Part shown: in pieces, positions 10,576 to 22,355 of the stretch
Numbering within the stretch: the first letter of the stretch is position 1
How the letters are laid out: each line of letters opens with the position of its first letter
Source of the DNA: Ehretia macrophylla
Lineage: Eukaryota; Streptophyta; Magnoliopsida; Boraginales; Ehretiaceae
DNA: 64,000 nt
Direction of reading: 5' to 3'
Assembly (NCBI GenBank): GCA_037974665.1
Contig: CM075767.1
Span: 88,314,644-88,378,643, forward strand
Notes under the pieces: generated by a model
What the model was told of the DNA's origin: nothing
Database searches by the model: none
The model's input: the letters and a program-made list of their open reading frames with translations, nothing else
Translations under genes and position numbers: made by a program

Positions 10576-11133
10576 CTTTTCAATTTTTTTTGCCCTAGTT
10601 AGGGTTGCCGAGATAATTTATCCACCAGATCTCTATTACCGAATCCCACGAAACATTAGGCAAGACAACTGCGCTTCACGTAGAGGCCGGGCCCGTAAAC
10701 CGAGGGCGTAGGGTTTGTGACCAGGCCTCCGTCGCTCCGGTGCACATAACTTTTGATCTGTAAGGAGTTACGCGGCGCACAGCATACCGTTGCAAAGCTC
10801 TCTCAGAGCCCTACGATAGGGGCAGCCAGATTGCTCGCTTTGCCCATTTTTGGAGCCCAAAATCTAACGTTTTCATCAGTTTCAGTCCACTTTTCTTGTT
10901 TTGCTCTATTTTTCTGTCCCGGATTGTACGTCGTGAGCTGTTAAAAGGACGACAACCAGACTCACGGGACATCAGAGTGCCCTACAACGTGTCGATATCA
11001 CTTTTTGCGAGGTTGCTGCGTTGTTGAAGCGAATGGGTTGTCGTTAAGCCCATTGGGCCTTTTGAATGGGCCATCTCTCTAGGCTGGCACTGTGAACCAT
11101 TAACACATATAGGAATTGTGCCGTCAACATGAC

Positions 11134-11251
11134 GGGTGCGATTATACCAGCACTAATGCACCAGCTCCCATCAAAACTCCGAAGTTAAGCGTGCTTGGGT
11201 GAGAGTAGTATTAGGATGGGTGACCCCCGGGAAGTCCTCGTGTTGCACCCC
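11134..11251 (+). rRNA. 5S rRNA: 5S rRNA gene, copy 17
   Basis: 118 bases; one T lost in CCCCCTGGG (now CCCCCGGG). Other changes: GATCAT to GATTAT, CCGGAT to CCAGCT, CAGAAC to CAAAAC, GGGCGAG to GGGTGAG, ACTAGG to ATTAGG. Near twin of the next copy, with which it shares the deletion, ATTAGG and the AATTTTTGTTGCCC after the gene. Confidence 0.88.
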
Positions 11252-11808
11252 CTTTTCAATTTTTGTTGCCCTGGTTAGGGTTGCCAAGATACTTTATCCA
11301 CCAAATCTCTACTACCAAATCCCATGGATCATTGGGCAAGACAACTTCACTTCACGTAGAGGCCGGGCCCGCAAACTGTGGGCATACGGTTTGTGACCAG
11401 GTCTCCGTCGATCCGGTGCCCATAACTTTTGATCCGTAAGGATTTACGCGGCGCACAGCATACCGTTGCAAAACTCTCTGAGTGCTCTACGTAGGGGGCA
11501 GCCAGCTTGGTCACAGTAACATTTTTGGAACCCAAAATCGAACGTTTTAATCAGTTTCAGTCCACTTTTCTTCTTTTGCTCTGTTTTTTCGTCCCGGATC
11601 GTACGTCGTGAGTTGTTAAAAGCACGACAACATGACTCGCGGGACATCAGAGGGCCATACAATGTGTCGACATCACGTCTGGCGAGGGTGCTGCGTTGTT
11701 GAAGTGGATGGGTTATCGTTAAGCCCATTGGGCCTTTTGAATGGGCCATCTCTCTAGGCTGGCACTGTGAACCATTAACACATATAGGAATTGTGCCTTC
11801 AACATGAC

Positions 11809-11926
11809 AGGTGCAATCATACCAGCACTAATGCCCCAGATCCCATCAGAACTCCGAAGTTAAGCGTGCTTGGGCGAGAGTAGTATTAGGATGGGTGACC
11901 CCCGGGAAGTCCTCGTGTTGCACCCC
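11809..11926 (+). rRNA. 5S rRNA: 5S rRNA gene, copy 18
   Basis: 118 bases with the same one-base loss as copy 17. +1 is A; GCGATC to GCAATC, TGCACCGG to TGCCCCAG, ACTAGG to ATTAGG. A box intact. Upstream GCCCTC is GCCTTC. Confidence 0.88.
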
Positions 11927-12484
11927 CTTTTCAATTTTTGTTGCCCTGGTTAGGGTTGCCAAGATACTTTATCCACCAAATCTCTATTACCGAATCCCAC
12001 GGAACATTGGGCAAGACAACTTCGCTTCACGTTGAGGCCGGGCCCGCAAACCGAGGGCGTAGGGTTTGTGACCAGGCCACCGTCGCTCCGGTGCCCATAA
12101 CTTTTGATCCGTAAGAAGTTACGCGGCGCACAGCATACCGTTGCAAAGCTCTCTGAGAGCCCTACGACGGGGGTAGCCAGATTACTCGCTGTCCCTATTT
12201 TTGGAGCCCAAAATCGAACGTTTTTATAAGTTTCAGTCCACTTTTCTTCTTTTGCTCTATTTTTCCGTCCCGGATCGTACGTCGTGAGCTGTTAAAAGGA
12301 CGACAACATGACTCGCGGGACATCTGAGGGCCCTACAACGTGTCGATATCACGTCTTGCGAGGATGCTACGTTGTTGAAGCGGATTGGTTGTCGTTAAGC
12401 CCATTGGGCCTTTTGAATGGGCCATCTCTCTAGGCTGGCACTGTGAACCGTTAACACATATAGGAATTGTGCCCTCGACATGAC

Positions 12485-12602
12485 GGGTGCGATCGTACCA
12501 GCACTAATGCACCGGATCCCATCAGAACTCAGAAGTTAGGCATGCTTGTACGAGAGTAATACTAGGATGGGTGACCCCTAGGAAGTCCTCGTGCTGCACC
12601 CC
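12485..12602 (+). rRNA. 5S rRNA: 5S rRNA gene, copy 19
   Basis: 118 bases; GACCCCCTGGG is GACCCCTAGG (one base lost). GATCAT to GATCGT, ACTCCG to ACTCAG, TTAAGCGTGCTTGGG to TTAGGCATGCTTGTA across the A box, GTAGTAC to GTAATAC, GTTGC to GCTGC. Confidence 0.86.
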
Positions 12603-13160
12603 TTTTTCAATTTTTTTTGCCCTGGTTATGGTTGCCAAGATACTTTATCCACCGAATCTTTATTACCGAATCCCACGGAACACTGGGCAAGGTAACTTCG
12701 CTTCACGTAGAGGCCGGGCCAGCAAACCGAGGGCATACTGTTTGCGACCAGGTCTCCGTCGCTCCGGTGCCCATAACTTTTGATCTGCAGGCAGTTACGC
12801 GGTGCGCAGCATACCGTTGCAACGCTCTCTGAGAGCTCTACGAAGGTCGCAGCCAGCTTGCTCGTTGTGCCCATTTTTCGACCCCAAAATTGAACCTTTC
12901 CATCAGTTTCAGTCCACTTTTATTCTTTTACTCTATTTTTTCGTCCCGGACCGTACATCATGATCTGTTAAAAGGACGACAACATGACTCGCGGGACATC
13001 TGAGGGGCCTACAACGTGTCAATATCACGTCTTGCGAGGATGCTGCGTTGTTCAAGCGGATGGGTTATCGTTAAGCACATTGGGCCTTTTGAATGGGCCA
13101 TCTCTCTAGGCTGGCACTGTGAATCATTAACTCATATAGGAATTGTGCCCTCAACATGAC

Positions 13161-13279
13161 GGATGCGATCATACCAGCACTAATGCACCGGATCCCATCA
13201 GAACTCTGAAGTTAAGCGTCCTTGGGCGAGAGTAGTACTAGCATGGGTGACCTCATGGGAAGTCCTCGTGTTGCACCCC
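13161..13279 (+). rRNA. 5S rRNA: 5S rRNA gene, copy 20
   Basis: Full length. GGGTGC to GGATGC, ACTCCG to ACTCTG, GCGTGC to GCGTCC, ACTAGGATG to ACTAGCATG in the C box, CCCCCTGGG to CCTCATGGG. Spacer tail (CAGCTCTG, CGGACTCGCAGG) matches those of the units at 5039 and 8429. Confidence 0.89.
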
Positions 13280-13837
13280 CTTTTCAATTTTTTTTGCCCT
13301 GGTTAGGGTTGCCAAGATACTTTATCCATCAAATCTCTATTACCGAATCCCACGGAACATTGGGCAAGGCAACTTCGCTTCACGTAGAGGCCGGGCCAGC
13401 AAACCGAGGGCGTAGTGTTTGTGACTAGGTCTCCGTCGCTCCGATGCCCATAACTTTTGATTCCTAAGGAGTTACGCGGTACACATCATACCGTTATAAA
13501 GCTCTCTGAGAGCTCTACGACGGTGGCAGCCAGCTTGCTCGCTATGCCCATTTTTGGAGCCCAAAATCGAAAGTTTTCATCAGTTTCAGTCCATTTTTCT
13601 TCTTCAGCTCTGTTTTTCCGTCCTGTATCGTACGTCGTGAGCTGTTAAAAGGACGACAATCGGACTCGCAGGACATCAGAGGGCCCTACAACGTGTCAAT
13701 ATCACATCTTGCGAGGATGCTGCGTTGTTGAAGCGGATTGGTTGTCGTTAAGCCCATTGGGCCTTTTGAATGGGCCATCTCCCTAGGCTGGGACTGTGAA
13801 CCTTTAACACATATAGGAATTGTGCCCTCAACTTGAC

Positions 13838-13956
13838 GGGTGCGATCATACCAGCACTAATGCACCGGATCCCATCAGAACTCCGAAGTTAAGCGTGCTT
13901 GGGCGAGAGTAGTACTTGGATGGGTGACCCCTTGGGAAGTCCACGTGTTGCACCCC
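13838..13956 (+). rRNA. 5S rRNA: 5S rRNA gene, copy 21, close to consensus
   Basis: Only three changes: ACTAGG to ACTTGG at the C box edge, CCCCCTGGG to CCCCTTGGG, TCCTCG to TCCACG. A box and intermediate element intact. Upstream CAACATGAC is CAACTTGAC. Among the best candidates for a working gene here. Confidence 0.94.
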
Positions 13957-14514
13957 CTTTTCAATTTTTTTTGCCCGGGTTAGGGTTGCCAAGATACTTT
14001 ATCTAGCAAATCTCTATTACCGAATCCCACGGAACATTGGGCAAGACAATTTCGCTTCAAGTAGAGGCTGGGCCCGCAAACCGAGGGCGTAGGGTTTATG
14101 ACCAGGTCTCCGTCGCTCCGGTGCCCTTAACTTTTGATCCGCAAGGAGTTATGCGGCGCACAGCATACCGTTGCAAAGCTCTCTGAGTGCTCTACGCCGG
14201 GCGTAGCCAGCTTGCTCGCTGTGACCGTTTTCGGAGCCAAAAATTGAATGTTTTCATCAGTTTTTGTCCATTTTTCTTCTTTTGCTATGTTTCTCCGTCC
14301 CAGATCGTACGTCGTGAGTTGTTAAAAGGACGACAACATGACTCGCGGGACATCAGAGGGCCCTACAACGTATCGATATCACGTCTTGCGACGATGCTGC
14401 GTTGTTGAAGCGGATGGGTTGTCGTTAAGCCCATTGGGCCTTTTGAATGGGCCATCTCTCTAGGCTGGGACTGTGAACCGTTAACACATATAGGAATTAT
14501 GCCCTCAACATGAT

Positions 14515-14633
14515 GGGTGTGATCATACCAACACTAATGCAGCGGATCCCATCAGTACTCCGAAGTTAAGCATGCTTGGGCGAGAGTAGTACTAGGATGG
14601 GTGACCCCCGGGGAAGTTCTCGTGTTGTACCCC
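14515..14633 (+). rRNA. 5S rRNA: 5S rRNA gene, copy 22
   Basis: Full length. TGCGAT to TGTGAT, CCAGCAC to CCAACAC, CACCGG to CAGCGG, CAGAAC to CAGTAC, AGCGTG to AGCATG, CCCTGGG to CCCGGGG, AGTCC to AGTTC, TTGCAC to TTGTAC. C box intact; -1 is T. Confidence 0.88.
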
Positions 14634-15190
14634 CTTTTCAATTTTTTTTGCCCTGGTTAGGGTTGCCAAGATACTTTATCCACCAAATCTCTATTACCGA
14701 ATCCCACGGAACATTGGGCAAGACAACTTGGCTTCACATAGAGCCCGGGCCCGCCAACTGAGGGCGTAGGGCTTGTGACCAGGCCTCCGTCGCTCTGGTG
14801 CCCATAACTTTTCATCCGTTAGGAGTTACGCGGCGCCCAGCATACCGTTTCAAACCTCTCTGAGAGCTCTACGACAGGGGTAGCAAGTTTGCTCGTTGTT
14901 CCCTTTTTGGAGCCGAAAATTGAATATTTTCATCAGTTTTAGTCCACTTTTCTTCTTTTGCTCTATTTTTCCGTCTGGGATTGTACGTTGTGAGCTGTTA
15001 AAAGGACGACAACATGACTCATAGGACATCAGAGGGCCCTACAACGTGTCGATATCACGTCTTGTGAGGATGCTGCGTTGTTGAAGCGGATGGGTTGTCG
15101 TTAAGCCCATTGGGCCTTTTGAATGGCTCATCTCTCTAAGCTGGCACTGTGAACCGTTAACACATATAGGAATTGTGTCCTCGACATGAC

Positions 15191-15309
15191 GGGTGCGATA
15201 ATACCAGCACTAACGCACCGCATCCCATCAGAACTCCGAAGTTAAGCATGCTTCGGCTAGAGTAGTACTAGGATTGGTGACCCCCTGGGAAGTCCTCGTG
15301 TTGCACCCA
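15191..15309 (+). rRNA. 5S rRNA: 5S rRNA gene, copy 23
   Basis: Full length. GATCAT to GATAAT, TAATGC to TAACGC, CGGATC to CGCATC, AGCGTGCTTGGGCGAG to AGCATGCTTCGGCTAG, GGATGGG to GGATTGG in the C box, last C to A. Upstream TGTGCCCTCAAC is TGTGTCCTCGAC. Confidence 0.87.
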
Positions 15310-15868
15310 CTTTTCAATTTTTTTTTGCCCTTGTTAGGGTTGCCAAGATACTTTATCCACCAAATCTCTATTACCGAATCCCACGGAACATTGGGCAAGA
15401 CAACTTCGCTTCACGTAGGGGCTGGGCCAGCAAACCAAGGGCGTAGGGTTTGTGACCAGGTCTCTGTTTCTCCAGTGCCCATAACTTTTGATCCGTAAGG
15501 AGTTACGCGGCACACAGCATACCGTTACAAAGCTCTCTGAGAGCTCTACGACGGGGGCAGCCAGCTTGCTCGCTTTGCCCGTTTTTGAAGCCCAAAATTG
15601 AATGTTTTTGTCAATTTCAGGCCACTTTTCTTCTTTTGCTCTATTTTTCCGTCCCAGATCGTACGTCGTGAGCTGTTAAAAGGATGACAACCTGACTCGC
15701 GGGACATCAGACGACCCTACAACGTGTCGATATCACGTCTTGCGAGGATGCTGCATTGTTGAAGCGGATGGGTCGTCGTTAAGCCCATTGGGCCTTTTGA
15801 ATGGGCCATATCTCTAGGCTGGCACTGTGAACCGTTAACACATATAGGAGTTGTGCCCTCAACATGAC

Positions 15869-15987
15869 GGGTGCGATCAGAGCAGCACTAATGCACCAGA
15901 TCCCATCATAACTCCGAAGTTAAGCGTGCTTGGGCGAGAGTAGTACTAGGATGTGTGACCCACTGGGAAGTCCTCGTGTTGCACCCC
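15869..15987 (+). rRNA. 5S rRNA: 5S rRNA gene, copy 24
   Basis: Full length. ATCATACCAG to ATCAGAGCAG, CCGGAT to CCAGAT, CATCAGAAC to CATCATAAC, GATGGGTG to GATGTGTG in the C box, CCCCCTGG to CCCACTGG. A box intact. Last gene before the LTR; its spacer is broken after 193 bases by the insertion. Confidence 0.89.
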
Positions 15988-16177
15988 CTTTTCAATTTTT
16001 TTTGCCTTGGTTAGGGTTGCCAAGATACTTTATCCACCAAATCTCTATTACCGAATCCCACGGAACATTGGGCAAGACAACTTCGCTTCACGTAGAGGCC
16101 AGGCCCGCAAACCGAGGGCGTAGGGTTTGTGACTAGGTCTCCGTCGCTCCGGTGCCCATAACTTTTGATCTGCAAAG

Positions 16178-16182
16178 AGTTA
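16178..16182. repeat. Target site duplication AGTTA, left
   Basis: AGTTA directly before the LTR, repeated directly after it at 19841. In uninterrupted units the site reads GGAGTTACGCGGCGC with one AGTTA. A 5-bp duplication is usual for LTR retrotransposon integration. Confidence 0.93.
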
Positions 16183-16815
16183 TGTCACGCCCCAACCCGG
16201 CCTATAAAGGTTAGACTAGGGTGTGATCTAAACGTTCGGGACATATCACATGCTTAACCGTTTATGAAGATTTAACACTTAACGTTTTGGCCTAAACTCC
16301 AAATCTTTTTCGGAAAATCGGCAGCATAACGGCTGTAATTAGGCTCTTTGGTTTGACCTAATTCTCTAAATGCCTCAATTATTCCAATCATTAATCCAAT
16401 TCCATTAAGGACTCCTATTTGTCACCAACCGATTTGCCTACTAGTTTATCTTGAAAGTCTCGTTTGGTTAATAAGCCTAACATGATAACTATGTCCCGTT
16501 TATTTGTCAATTTCCTATCAGGCGAGTACCTATTATCCTTTAGTTTGCAAATGAGCACCTAAGTGAAATTAGATAGAATTAACTTAGTTGATTGTTCATC
16601 TAGTGGTTTGAATACCTACGATAACTACTAATTAAGAAAACGAAAGCAAACAACCAAATAAAAGTTCGTCCGGTTATAGATAGTACAATCCCAGAATTAG
16701 ACCCAAATTATAACGGGGTCATTTACATCAATGAAATGAGTAGTTGGCAATCAAACACAACATCCATATAGCAACCACTTTCAGGCAAAGCACAAAAGCA
16801 CGTAGGGACAGACAA

Positions 16816-16878
16816 TCACTCCAAGGAATCATCGATAGGCACGTTGTCCTCGGGTACCTGTACCTGTTCTTCTTCACC
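16816..16878 (-). other. Conserved short open frame after a splice-acceptor-like site in the LTR
   Basis: On the minus strand a pyrimidine-rich TTTTTATCACAG is followed by GGTGAAGAAGAA and an open frame that reads EEEQVQVPEDNVPIDD and ends in TGA at 16816-16818. The same frame is in the second LTR (30546-30608). Whether it is translated is unknown. Confidence 0.3.
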
Positions 16879-19004
16879 TGTGATAAAAAAGAGGGTGAGT
16901 CCTTATGAACTCAGCGAGGGGGAACGAGAAATACGTTTTGAAACTCATTTTCCGGTTCAATTTATGAAAATCCCTTTTTCAAACATGAATATAACAGTAA
17001 AATCAAGTAAAGGAACAGAAATACTAGTCTTTTCTCCCCGAGGTTCTCTAGGAACCAAGCGAGAGTACTTATACACACAGTAGAAGGATACGGTGAGCTT
17101 TAGCTCTCAGATCAGTTCCAGAATCAGAAGTTACGGCCGACTTCAAATCATCCCCCAAACAAACCAGGTGGGTATACTCCGGATGTACCCCGAAATCCCA
17201 CGACCCAACTCTCCGAGGAAGTCTAGCCCCCAAGTGAGAGAGGGAATGGGACCATGGTAGTCACGGGTGCGCCGGCAAGCCCGATGTCGCCTGATGTGCG
17301 TGATCGCTACCATGCCAACAGGAAAGGTTGCAACCTTGTATGCAATGCACATTCATGACAGGTAATATATCACAGTAGGAGGACAACAAAGTAGGTTGCC
17401 TCCGGACAGTCATAAGATTGCACATTGACAGGTAGACAAGCAAGGCACGATAAGACAGGAAAATTTCACTTGAAGGCATATAGTGTTATATGAAAATTAA
17501 ACGGGCAGCCATGTAACACATGTAAAACAGGCCATATAACTCATTAAGAAGTCCACGTGATCAAATGATAAGATTATTCAACATGCAATGACATCAATCA
17601 TGGGTTCGGGTGCAAGAAAAGCTTATTTGTCAACATGCAATGGTCAAAATCATATTTGACGTTATAAGACATTAACGAGCAGCCCACTAAGCATATAATT
17701 CCCACACAATATCCAATTGATCAATACTTAGCAAAACTACCTAGTCATTAGGGTTTTCATTTCATGTATATTCGTGCAATTTGGGCCTCAACCCAACTCA
17801 AGGTCAATCTCAAACCATGCATCATTTAATTCAACATCCTCAAACATTCAAAACAGTCCACACAACATCCTATAGCTACAATCCCAAGCATCTAATTCAA
17901 CAAGAGGAGTCACAACAATATTTCCAAGCACAACATTAAGTGAAACCCTTACTGCAATAGGCTGTCTTCTCACAATCAATCGGATAAGCAAACAATATCC
18001 AAATTCAGTGAATAAGATGTAAAATTAAAGCTTAAGAATTTAACTAAAATCAAAAACAAACCTTGCATCAATTGGAGTTCGGGATCATTAGATATAGCCG
18101 AAACAGTGGAATAGCACAAAACTGTCCACATTTGCACACTTTTCAGAAATTGACGTTTTTGAGGTCCTTAGGGTCAGTTTTAGCCTTGGTCCATTTCTGA
18201 CAAAATTGTCCAGAACTGAAAAATATAGCAGCACACCATTTTCATGCATTTTGGACAACATTTACTAAGTCAAATATGGTTCGTTCCACAAGGTCTGTGC
18301 ATCTGCCAAAACCTGCTTCATTTTTCCAGATTTCCAGATTTGGTCACATTTTAAAGATTTGCCATTTTGAGGACCTTAGAGTCAAAATTAGCTTCTGCCT
18401 ATTTCTGGGAAAAATATTCAAAACTGTCCCAACTAGTTACCTACCAATTTTCATGCATTTTCAACATTCGTTTCCTAGCTAAACTTACCTCGAACAGACT
18501 GGTCAGAGAGCTGTGAACAATTTCGACTTCACCTAGCATCATTTTCAAGCCAAGATCTTGCCATGCATGGTTGTTTAAGCTTATGAACGACCATATAGCT
18601 CAATTACAGAAGCAAATATACACATTTATAAGCATGCATATGAATTTTTGAAGAGTTTTCAAAAGGTTTTAGCCCTCACCTTTGCAATCAACCCAAAAAA
18701 ATGCTCAAAACCTTGTTGAAGCTCAAATCTCTTCTTCTTCTTGCTTAGCCGAGATTCCAACTAGGTTTTCTCTATTTTTCCTTGCTTAGTGATCAATATA
18801 TTAGCACATGCATGAGGTTAGAACAAGAAGAAAAGAAATGGAAGCTTAAAAACTCACCAAGGCCGAAAATGGTGACTCAAAATGCTTGCATGTGTGTTTC
18901 TTGCATCCTAGCTTGCTTGGGTGAGTTTCTTTGCTTGTGGTTTGTCTTGATGCATCATAGGATGATGAAGATGAGCTAAGAGGTGGAGAGAACTCAGCCA
19001 AAAC

Positions 19005-19080
19005 CGAAATGGAGAGAGAGAGTGAGAGGGAGAGAGAGAAAATGTGAGGAAAGTGAGAGAAATGAGAGAAAAATGAGGCT
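19005..19080. repeat. GA-rich low-complexity tract in the LTR
   Basis: Repeated GAGAGA, GTGAGAGG and AAATGAGAG over about 75 bp. The matching part of the plus-strand LTR (about 28640-28680) is a shorter CT-rich tract, so the length changed since the copies separated. Confidence 0.75.
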
Positions 19081-19374
19081 TTTGCAAAAGTTGATGCATA
19101 TGTTGGCCTTGGGCATGCAAAAATTCAGATTTGTGTCATCTTTTGAATTGTTTTAACATGTGTGTAAGAGAATGTTGGGTATTTAGGGATTTTAGGTAGA
19201 ATAGAATATAGGATATGTTTAGAGGTTTGTGAGATTTTGTCTTGTAGTGAGTTTAAAATATAATATTTAGGTGTTAGTGGATTTTGTAGAGATTTGAATT
19301 AGGATTATAATAATAGTTAGTGGTGTTTGTAGGATTATTTTATAATCTAGTGCTTTGAGTAAGATTCTTTATTG

Positions 19375-19835
19375 ATTAGCGTGCGGGCACGCTTTCCTAA
19401 GTCTAGGGCACGTACAACGAGACACACACATAAATCAATATAGGGCACGAATCACGAGGTAGACAGGAACTACGAGGTAAGACACGGACTTCAAGACTAA
19501 TGCACACAATCCTAGGTGAATCCACGTAAACCAATGCAAGGCACGTAATTCAATGTAATGCACACAAATCGAGGTATGACTCTTAAACCTAGGTTAAGGT
19601 ACTCAGTTCAAGGTTAGGGCACACGAAACGAGGTAACACACATACATCGAGGTCAGGGCACGTATTTCTAGGTATCGCACGTGAGTCGGGGATTAGGGCA
19701 TACTATTCAAGGTCAAGGCACGTATGACGAGGTATGCACGAAAAACAAGACAGAACACAGAATTCAAGGTCAGTCATATAATTAGGGGTCTATGGCACGC
19801 AAATCAAGGTAACACACGTTATACGGGGTCGGGCC
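19375..19835 (-). repeat. Degenerate ~20-bp tandem array at the LTR 5' end
   Basis: On the minus strand CCT-CGA-TTTACGTGC-CTTA-like units follow one another at roughly 20-bp spacing, with CGTG as the most constant core. It is the counterpart of the array at 27680-28115. Confidence 0.75.
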
Positions 19836-19840
19836 TCACA

Positions 19841-19845
19841 AGTTA
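19841..19845. repeat. Target site duplication AGTTA, right
   Basis: Second copy of the AGTTA at 16178, followed by CACGGCGCACAGCATACC, where the interrupted 5S spacer resumes. Confidence 0.93.
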
Positions 19846-20208
19846 CACGGCGCACAGCATACCGTTGCAAAGCTCTCTGAGAGCTCTACGAAGGGGGCAG
19901 CTAGCTTGCTCGCCGTGCCCCTTTTTGGAGCCAAAAATCAAACATTTTCATCAGTTTCCGTCCATTTTTCTTCTTTTGCTCTGTTTTTTCATCCCGGATC
20001 GTACGTCGTGAGCTATTAAAAGGACGACAACCTGACTCGCCGGATATCAGAGGGCCCTACAACGTGTCGATATTACGTCTTACGAGGATGCTGCGTTGTT
20101 GAAACAGATGGGTTGTCGTTAAGCCCATTGGGCCTTTTGAATGGGCCATCTCTCTAGGCTGGAACTGTGAACCATTAACACATATAGGAATTGTGCCTTC
20201 AACATGAC

Positions 20209-20327
20209 GGGTGCGATCATACCAGCACAAATGCACCGGATCCCATCAGAACACCGAAGTTAAGCGTGCTTGGGCGAGAGTAGTACTAGGATGGGTGACC
20301 CTCTAGGAAGTCCTCGTGTTGCACCCC
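20209..20327 (+). rRNA. 5S rRNA: 5S rRNA gene, copy 25
   Basis: Full length, four changes: CACTAATG to CACAAATG, ACTCCG to ACACCG, CCCCTGGG to CTCTAGG-type (two bases). A, intermediate and C elements intact. Upstream GCCCTC is GCCTTC. First gene after the minus-strand LTR. Confidence 0.92.
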
Positions 20328-20884
20328 CTTTGCAATTTTTTTTGCCCTGGTTAGGGTTGCCAAGATACTTTATCCACCAAATCTCTATTACCGAATCCCA
20401 CGAAACATTGGGCAAGACAACTGCGATTCACGTAGAGGCCGGGCCCGCAAACCGAGGGGTAGGGTTTATGACCAGGCCTCCGTCATTCCGGTGCCCATAA
20501 CTTTTGATTTGTAAGGAGTTACGCGGCGCACAGCATACCGTTGCAAAGCTCTCTGATAGCTCTACGACGGGGGCAGCAAGATTGCTCGCTGTGCCCATTT
20601 TTGGAGCCCAAAATTGAACATTTTCATCAGTTTCAGTCTACATTTCTTCTTTTGCTCTATTTTTTCATCCCGGATCGTACGTCGTGAGTTGTTAAAAGGA
20701 CGACAACAAGACTTGCGAAATATCAGAGGGCCCTACAAGGTGTCGATATCACGTCTTGCGAGGATGCTGCTTTTTTTATGCAGATGGGTTGTCGTTAAGC
20801 CCATTGGGCCTTTTGAATGGGCCATCACTCTAGGCTGCCACTGTGAACCGTTAACACATATAAGAATTGTGCGCTCAACATGAC

Positions 20885-21003
20885 GGGTGCAATCATACCA
20901 TCGCTAATGCACCAGATCCCATCAGACCTCCGAAGTTAAGCGTGCTTTGGCGAGAGTAGTACTAGGATGGGTGACCCCGTGGGAAGTCCTCGGGTTGCAC
21001 CCC
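20885..21003 (+). rRNA. 5S rRNA: 5S rRNA gene, copy 26
   Basis: Full length. GCGATC to GCAATC, CCAGCAC to CCATCGC, CCGGAT to CCAGAT, CAGAAC to CAGACC, CTTGGGC to CTTTGGC, CCCCTGGG to CCCGTGGG, CTCGTG to CTCGGG. C box intact. Upstream TATAGG is TATAAG and GCCCTC is GCGCTC. Confidence 0.88.
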
Positions 21004-21560
21004 CTTTTCAATTTTTTTTCCCTGGTTAGGGTGGCCAAGATACTTTATCCACCAAATCTCTATTACCGAATCCCACGGAACATTGGGCAAGACAACTTCG
21101 ATTCACGTAGAGGCCGTGCCCGCAAACAGAGGGTGTAGGGTTTGTGACCAGGTCTCCGTCGCTCCGGTACCCATAACTTTTGATCTGCAAGGAGTTACAC
21201 GGCGCACAACATACTGTTGCAAAGATCTCTGAGATCTCTGCGAATGTGGCAGCCAGCTTGCTCGCTGTGCTCATTTTTGGAGCCCAAAATCGAACGTTTT
21301 CATCAGTTTCAGTCCACTTTTCTTCTTTTCCTCTATTTTTCCTTCCCGGATCGTACGTCGTGAGCTGTTAAAAGGACGACAACTTGACTCGCGGGACATC
21401 AGAGGGCCCTAAAATGTGTCAATATCAAGTCTTTCGAGGATGCTGTGTTGTTGAAGCTGATGGGTTGTCGTTAAGCCCATTGGGCCTTTTGAATGGGCCA
21501 TCTCTCTAGGCTGGCTCTATGAACCATTAACACATATAGGAATTGTGCCCTCAACATGAC

Positions 21561-21679
21561 GGGTGTAATCATATCAGCACTAATGCACCGGATCCCAGCA
21601 GAAGTCCGAAGTTAAGCATGCTTGGGCCAGAGTAGTACTAGGATGGGTGACCCCCTAGGAAGTCGTCGTCTTGCACCCC
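21561..21679 (+). rRNA. 5S rRNA: 5S rRNA gene, copy 27
   Basis: Full length. TGCGATCATACC to TGTAATCATATC, CCCATCAGAACTCC to CCCAGCAGAAGTCC, AGCGTG to AGCATG, GGGCGAG to GGGCCAG, CCTGGG to CCTAGG, GTCCTCGTGTTG to GTCGTCGTCTTG. C box intact; its spacer carries the double-changed AGATCTC/GAGATCT dyad of the unit before it. Confidence 0.87.
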
Positions 21680-22236
21680 ATTTTCAATTTTTTTTGCCCT
21701 GGTTGGGGTTGCCAAGATACTTTATCCACCAAATCTCTATTACTGAATGCCACGGTACATTGGGCAAGACAACTTCGCTTCACGTAGAGGCCGGGCCCGC
21801 AAACCGAGGGCGTAGGGTTTGTGACCAGGTCTCCGTCGCTCCGGTGCCCATAACTTTTGATCCGTAAGGAGTTACGCGGCGCACAGCATACCGTTGCCAA
21901 GCTCTCTGAGAGCTCTACGATGGGGGCAGCAAGATTGCTCACTGTGCCCATTTTTGGAGCCCAAAATCAAACATTTTCATCAGTTTCAGTCAACTTTTCT
22001 TCTTTTGCTCTATTTTTCCGTCCTGGATCATATGTCGTGAGCTGTTAAAAGGACTACAAATGACTCGTGGGACATCAGAGGGCCCTACAACGTGTCGATA
22101 ACACGTCTTGCGAGGATGCTGCGTTGTTGAAGCGGATGGGTTGTCGTTAAGCCCATTGGGCCTTTTGAATGGGCCATCTCTCTAGGCTGGCACTGTGAAC
22201 CGTTAACACATATAGGAATTGTGCCCTCAACATGAC

Positions 22237-22355
22237 GGGTGCGGTCATACCAGCACTAATGCACCGGATCCCATCAGAACTCCGAAGTTAAGCGTGCTTG
22301 GGCGAGAGTAGTACTAGGAAGGGTGACCCCCTTGGAAGTCCTCGTGTTGCACCCT
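22237..22355 (+). rRNA. 5S rRNA: 5S rRNA gene, copy 28
   Basis: Four changes: GCGATC to GCGGTC, AGGATGGG to AGGAAGGG in the C box, CCTGGG to CTTGGA-type, last base T. A box intact; upstream element consensus. Counterpart of copy 30. Confidence 0.92.

Larger units (their letters stand above)
1..16182 (+). repeat. 5S rDNA tandem array, block A
   Basis: About 24 head-to-tail units of 675-681 bp, one 5S gene each. The window opens inside a spacer. The spacer (about 557 bp) has a constant order: T4 and T8 runs after the gene, CCCTGGTTAGGGTTGCCAAG, an ACTTTATCCACCAAATCTC stretch, a GC-rich GGCCGGGCCCGC patch, the AGCTCTC-T-GAGAGCT dyad, a pyrimidine-rich tract, a GATCGTACGTCGTGAGC stretch, an ACGTG/CACGT dyad, a GCCCATT/AATGGGC dyad, then the TATA-like element. 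No other gene is visible in the spacers. One unit (2195-3007) is rearranged. Units 3008-5716 and 5717-8428 are copies of each other. Confidence 0.96.
16183..19840 (-). mobile_element. Solo LTR of a long-LTR retrotransposon, minus orientation
   Basis: Length 3658 bp, ends TG...CA, flanked by the 5-bp AGTTA duplication. The left end TGTCACGCCCCAACCC and the inverted right end TGTGAGGCCCGACCCC form an imperfect terminal inverted repeat of about 16 bases. Read on the minus strand it matches the plus-strand element at 27660-31238 nearly end to end. It has no internal second LTR, no primer-binding site or polypurine tract, and no reading frame beyond 95 codons, so a solo LTR left by LTR-LTR recombination fits best. 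A stretch of roughly 250 bp around 17766-18010 has no counterpart in the other copy. Related to the LTR at 38226-40664, probably Ty3/gypsy; family not determined. Confidence 0.88.

Noticed and set aside
16183-19840. Class II DNA transposon, because of the inverted termini
   Set aside because: The 5-bp target duplication, TG...CA ends, absence of a transposase and kinship to an LTR next to a polypurine tract fit a solo LTR better.
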